Below the pieces are notes generated by a model, which was not told where the DNA came from, did no database searches, and saw only the letters and a list, made by a program, of their open reading frames with translations. A stretch of DNA of 64,000 bases from Devosia sp. FJ2-5-3. Lineage in GTDB: Bacteria > Pseudomonadota > Alphaproteobacteria > Rhizobiales > Devosiaceae. The stretch spans positions 1,336,501 to 1,400,500 of the forward strand of contig NZ_CP104007.1 of assembly GCF_029201545.1 (NCBI RefSeq). The letters are read 5' to 3'. Below are positions 63,276 through 64,000 of this stretch, in pieces (within the stretch, counting starts at the first letter, position 1; every line of letters begins with the position of its first letter). The position numbers and the translations under genes are program-made.

Positions 63276-63303
63276 ATGTTAATGAGATATCTTGGACTGT
63301 CAA
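63276..63303 (-). promoter_or_regulatory. probable promoter of the seven-gene operon
   Basis: On the minus strand TTGACA (63303-63298), 16 bases, TAACAT (63281-63276). The -10 lies in an AT-rich stretch with repeated TATGTT units (63267-63272 and 63275-63280) that could bind the divergent GntR protein. Confidence 0.5.
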
Positions 63304-63431
63304 CACGGGTGCAGCCGTGTTTTTGAAGGAATTCGTTTGGCGAACTTCTGTTTCGTGGGATGAAATTTCTGCCGCTGGCGGAAATATCCCAATTGCGTAG
63401 AATTCGATTTCTGGGAGGGGTCGGGACGATT

Positions 63432-64000
63432 ATGCAGATATCCAGTTTTCCGGGCCCAGTGCGCCCAGATGTCGATCCAAGTGCCAAGTTTGGTCGACCA
63501 GATTTGAGCAAGGGTTCGCCAAACCCGTGCGGACAGCCAGCCAATGGTCCGAGTGCGGTGCCGGATGCTGCCGAGATTGCGTCAACCATCGCCCGGGACA
63601 TTCATTCCGGTGCGCTCGAAGAGGGTGGCATGCTCGCATCCGAGCGTCACCTTTGCGAGCGTTTTGGCGTCGGTCGCTCGATCATTCGCGAAGCGATCAA
63701 GCAGCTGGAGGCGATGAGCCTTGTCGAGCTGCGCAAGGGGCATCGGCCCCGCGTGGTCTATCCTACCCTGGCGCGTCTGCTGGACAGTATTTCGGGCGCA
63801 TCGCGCTTGCTGTTCAGCGGCACCGAGGGCGGCGCCCATATGGAGCAGGCGCGCCTGTTCCTTGAAACCAGCATGGTTCGCTATGCAGCCCAATCCGCCA
63901 CGCCGGCCCAGATCGGCAAGATGGTTGCGGCGATCGAGAAGGCCGATGGCGCGATCGAGGATTTGCCGCGCTTCCGCGATGCCGACGTGGAATTCCACCG
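63432..64000 (+). CDS. GntR (FadR-subfamily) regulator, 3' end beyond window
   Basis: Open from the ATG at 63432 to the window edge, 189 codons visible. GGGAGGGG lies about 12 bases upstream. A ~48-residue Pro/Gly/Ser-rich N-terminal extension (PGPVRPDVDPSAKFG...) precedes the winged helix LASERHLCERFGVGRSIIREA followed by IKQLEAMSLVELRKG. The FCD-type helical effector domain begins with MEQARLFLETSMVRYAA. FadR-type regulators usually repress a divergent catabolic operon; here that is the Gfo/SDR/aldolase operon. The long N-terminus is unusual. Confidence 0.85.
   Translation, partial: MQISSFPGPVRPDVDPSAKFGRPDLSKGSPNPCGQPANGPSAVPDAAEIASTIARDIHSGALEEGGMLASERHLCERFGVGRSIIREAIKQLEAMSLVELRKGHRPRVVYPTLARLLDSISGASRLLFSGTEGGAHMEQARLFLETSMVRYAAQSATPAQIGKMVAAIEKADGAIEDLPRFRDADVEFH

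Overview
The window is a high-GC chromosomal segment of an alphaproteobacterium, most likely Hyphomicrobiales and possibly Devosia-like. The reasons are the GatB/YqeY–dnaG–rpoD neighbourhood, the long alphaproteobacterial PstA/PstC permeases, a XylX-type dehydratase gene, and families of short intergenic palindromes. Genus placement is inference. I saw no rRNA, tRNA, CRISPR array, prophage or transposase gene.

Layout. 1-10.8 kb is core: the 3' end of a GatB/YqeY-domain gene, a diguanylate cyclase, an MFS exporter, a DUF308 membrane protein, primase (dnaG), the housekeeping sigma factor (rpoD), several small conserved proteins, a luciferase-like oxidoreductase and a TerB-like protein. 10.9-16.3 kb holds envelope and general genes: a Pro/Ala/Thr-rich membrane protein, a long OmpA-domain protein, YjbQ, a TauE/SafE exporter and a SIMPL-domain protein. 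16.5-25 kb has a Weimberg-type pair (FAH-family dehydratase and semialdehyde dehydrogenase), a split DMT transporter, a divergent aminotransferase/MocR-regulator pair with repeated GATACAAT sites, and an MFS exporter. 25.2-31.9 kb is the phosphate operon pstSCAB-phoU-phoB, with arsC as the last gene and no phoR.

32.6-64 kb is a catabolic and transport region, organised as regulator-centred divergent units. An IclR regulator diverges from a five-gene dipeptide-type ABC transporter and precedes an Ldh2 dehydrogenase, an epimerase-like protein and an M81 metallopeptidase-family protein. A GntR regulator with an SDR and RidA diverges from a NagA-like deacetylase, two small unrecognised proteins and a BNR (Asp-box) protein. 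An AraC regulator heads a BNR protein and an unusual MFS-HEAT fusion. A seven-gene operon carries two Gfo/Idh/MocA enzymes, two SDRs, an HpcH/HpaI aldolase, a PLP D-amino-acid enzyme and a second M81 protein. A FadR-type GntR gene diverges from it and runs off the window.

The least described parts are the NagA–small protein pair–BNR operon and the facing AraC–BNR–MFS/HEAT operon. They look like two halves of an uptake and breakdown system for an N-acetylated or otherwise modified sugar, with the substrate unknown. Between operons lie three families of palindromic repeats (CCTCCCCC hairpins, a 25-base CCCTCGGG inverted pair, and CCCGCGCAAGCGGG arms), found near 25, 26.4, 32.3-32.6, 35.0 and 45.0-45.3 kb.
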